NCBI GenBank assembly: GCA_015065295.1
Contig: SVQN01000002.1
Span: 1 to 64,000 of the forward strand
Length of the DNA: 64,000 nt
DNA from: Oscillospiraceae bacterium
GTDB lineage: Bacteria > Bacillota > Clostridia > Oscillospirales > CAG-272
Direction of reading: 5' to 3'
The notes under the pieces were generated by a model. It saw nothing but the letters and a program-made list of their open reading frames with translations, made no database searches and was not told the DNA's origin. The position numbers were made by a program, and so were the translations under genes. Shown here in pieces: positions 63,582-64,000 of this stretch (its first letter is position 1; every line of letters starts with the position of its first letter).

Positions 63582-64000
63582 TTATATAAATCGTTTCAGA
63601 TAATCCATGCCCTGCACCACGCCGGCTTCGTAGGGCTCCGGATGTTCGTTTTCGAACGCCAGTGCGCCGTCATATCCGGCTTTTTTGAGGATGTCCATAC
63701 ATCCGGCGATATCGAGATCGCCGTGACCGATCATGGTGTCGCGCACCCAGCTGCCGTTCCCGGTTTCGAGCCAGTACATACCGGGAGATGCGGAGATATT
63801 GGTTTTATAGAGGTAATCCTTGATGTGGACGTGGCGGATTTCCCCAATAAATTCACGGAAGAAGGGGACGGGGCTTTCGTCAACAAAAAGGACGTTGCCC
63901 ACATCGCCGCAGACACCGACGTTTGCCGCGCGGTTTTTGATTTCGCGGTAGAACGTACCGAAACCGGTTACGCCGTTGGCGTACAGTCCCTGATCCTCGT
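63582..64000 (-). CDS. Sugar phosphate isomerase/epimerase (TIM barrel), 5' end beyond the window
   Basis: The last 139 residues of an AP-endonuclease-2-like TIM-barrel protein. The reading frame is open to the window edge, beyond the ORF-track start: ANGVTGFGTFYREI..NVGVCGDVGNVLFVDE holds the metal-binding GxCxDxGN pattern. EIRHVHIKDYLYKT and GHGDLDIAGCMDILKKAGYDGALAFENE supply the remaining His, Asp and Glu ligands. The family isomerises sugars, often inositol or tagatose derivatives. The substrate is not determined. Confidence 0.87.
   Translation of the reverse strand, partial: EDQGLYANGVTGFGTFYREIKNRAANVGVCGDVGNVLFVDESPVPFFREFIGEIRHVHIKDYLYKTNISASPGMYWLETGNGSWVRDTMIGHGDLDIAGCMDILKKAGYDGALAFENEHPEPYEAGVVQGMDYLKRFI

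Overview
The window looks like a chromosome segment of a Gram-positive anaerobe of the class Clostridia, probably a gut carbohydrate degrader. The evidence is the run rimP-nusA-ylxR-ylxQ-infB in Firmicutes order, a T-box leader ahead of valS, consensus SigA promoters (TTGACA/17/TATAAT), AGGAGG ribosome binding sites, lipoprotein-type solute binders and many XRE regulators. The genus cannot be fixed from the sequence alone. No tRNA, rRNA, CRISPR array or intact mobile element was seen.

Layout. 1-5 kb: PHP phosphoesterase, a sulfatase and three XRE regulators. 5-13.9 kb (minus strand): URO-D/methyltransferase-like protein, GH4 glycosidase, uvrB, a UDG-like protein, a DUF5107 protein and a PPOX-fold protein. 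13.9-17.9 kb: the polyamine transporter operon potABCD. 18.7-24.6 kb: galactokinase, a small membrane protein, rlmH, a metallophosphoesterase, a WG-repeat protein and a small unknown protein. 25-34 kb: a GyrB/ParE-like topoisomerase subunit, then GH51 arabinofuranosidase, CE2-like esterase, an uncharacterised glycosidase-like protein and a nucleoside hydrolase. 34-38 kb: two tandem XRE-TPR paralogues and a sugar-binding lipoprotein. 39-46.6 kb: T-box, kinase, valS, an rRNA methyltransferase, murJ and a glycosyltransferase. 46.7-50.4 kb: a TAXI-type TRAP transporter operon. 50.5-52.9 kb: a deleted prophage remnant. 53-56.6 kb: pyruvate kinase, an XRE-TPR regulator and a Phd/PIN toxin-antitoxin pair. 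56.7-62.8 kb: the infB-nusA operon. 62.8-64 kb: a HAD phosphatase and a sugar isomerase cut by the window edge.

How the genes work together. Several genes fit plant- or host-glycan use: sulfatase, GH4, galK, GH51, CE2-like esterase, the 712-aa glycosidase-like protein and the sugar-binding lipoprotein. Pot and TRAP systems import polyamines and organic acids. The rest is housekeeping for translation, repair and envelope synthesis.

The most unusual content is non-coding. At least six families of strongly folding repeats occur: P (13 copies), A (3 copies of about 480 bp), H (heptad hairpins, 5 copies), B (2 composite elements bounded by inverted P copies), and single-copy C, D and E. Most P copies and all A and H copies begin within roughly 25 nt of a stop codon, in the same orientation relative to the upstream gene. 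In H, the stop codon can lie inside the repeat itself. The stems of A vary between copies with base pairing preserved. This points either to insertion targeted to gene 3' ends or to structured 3' RNA elements, and is the best candidate here for something undescribed.
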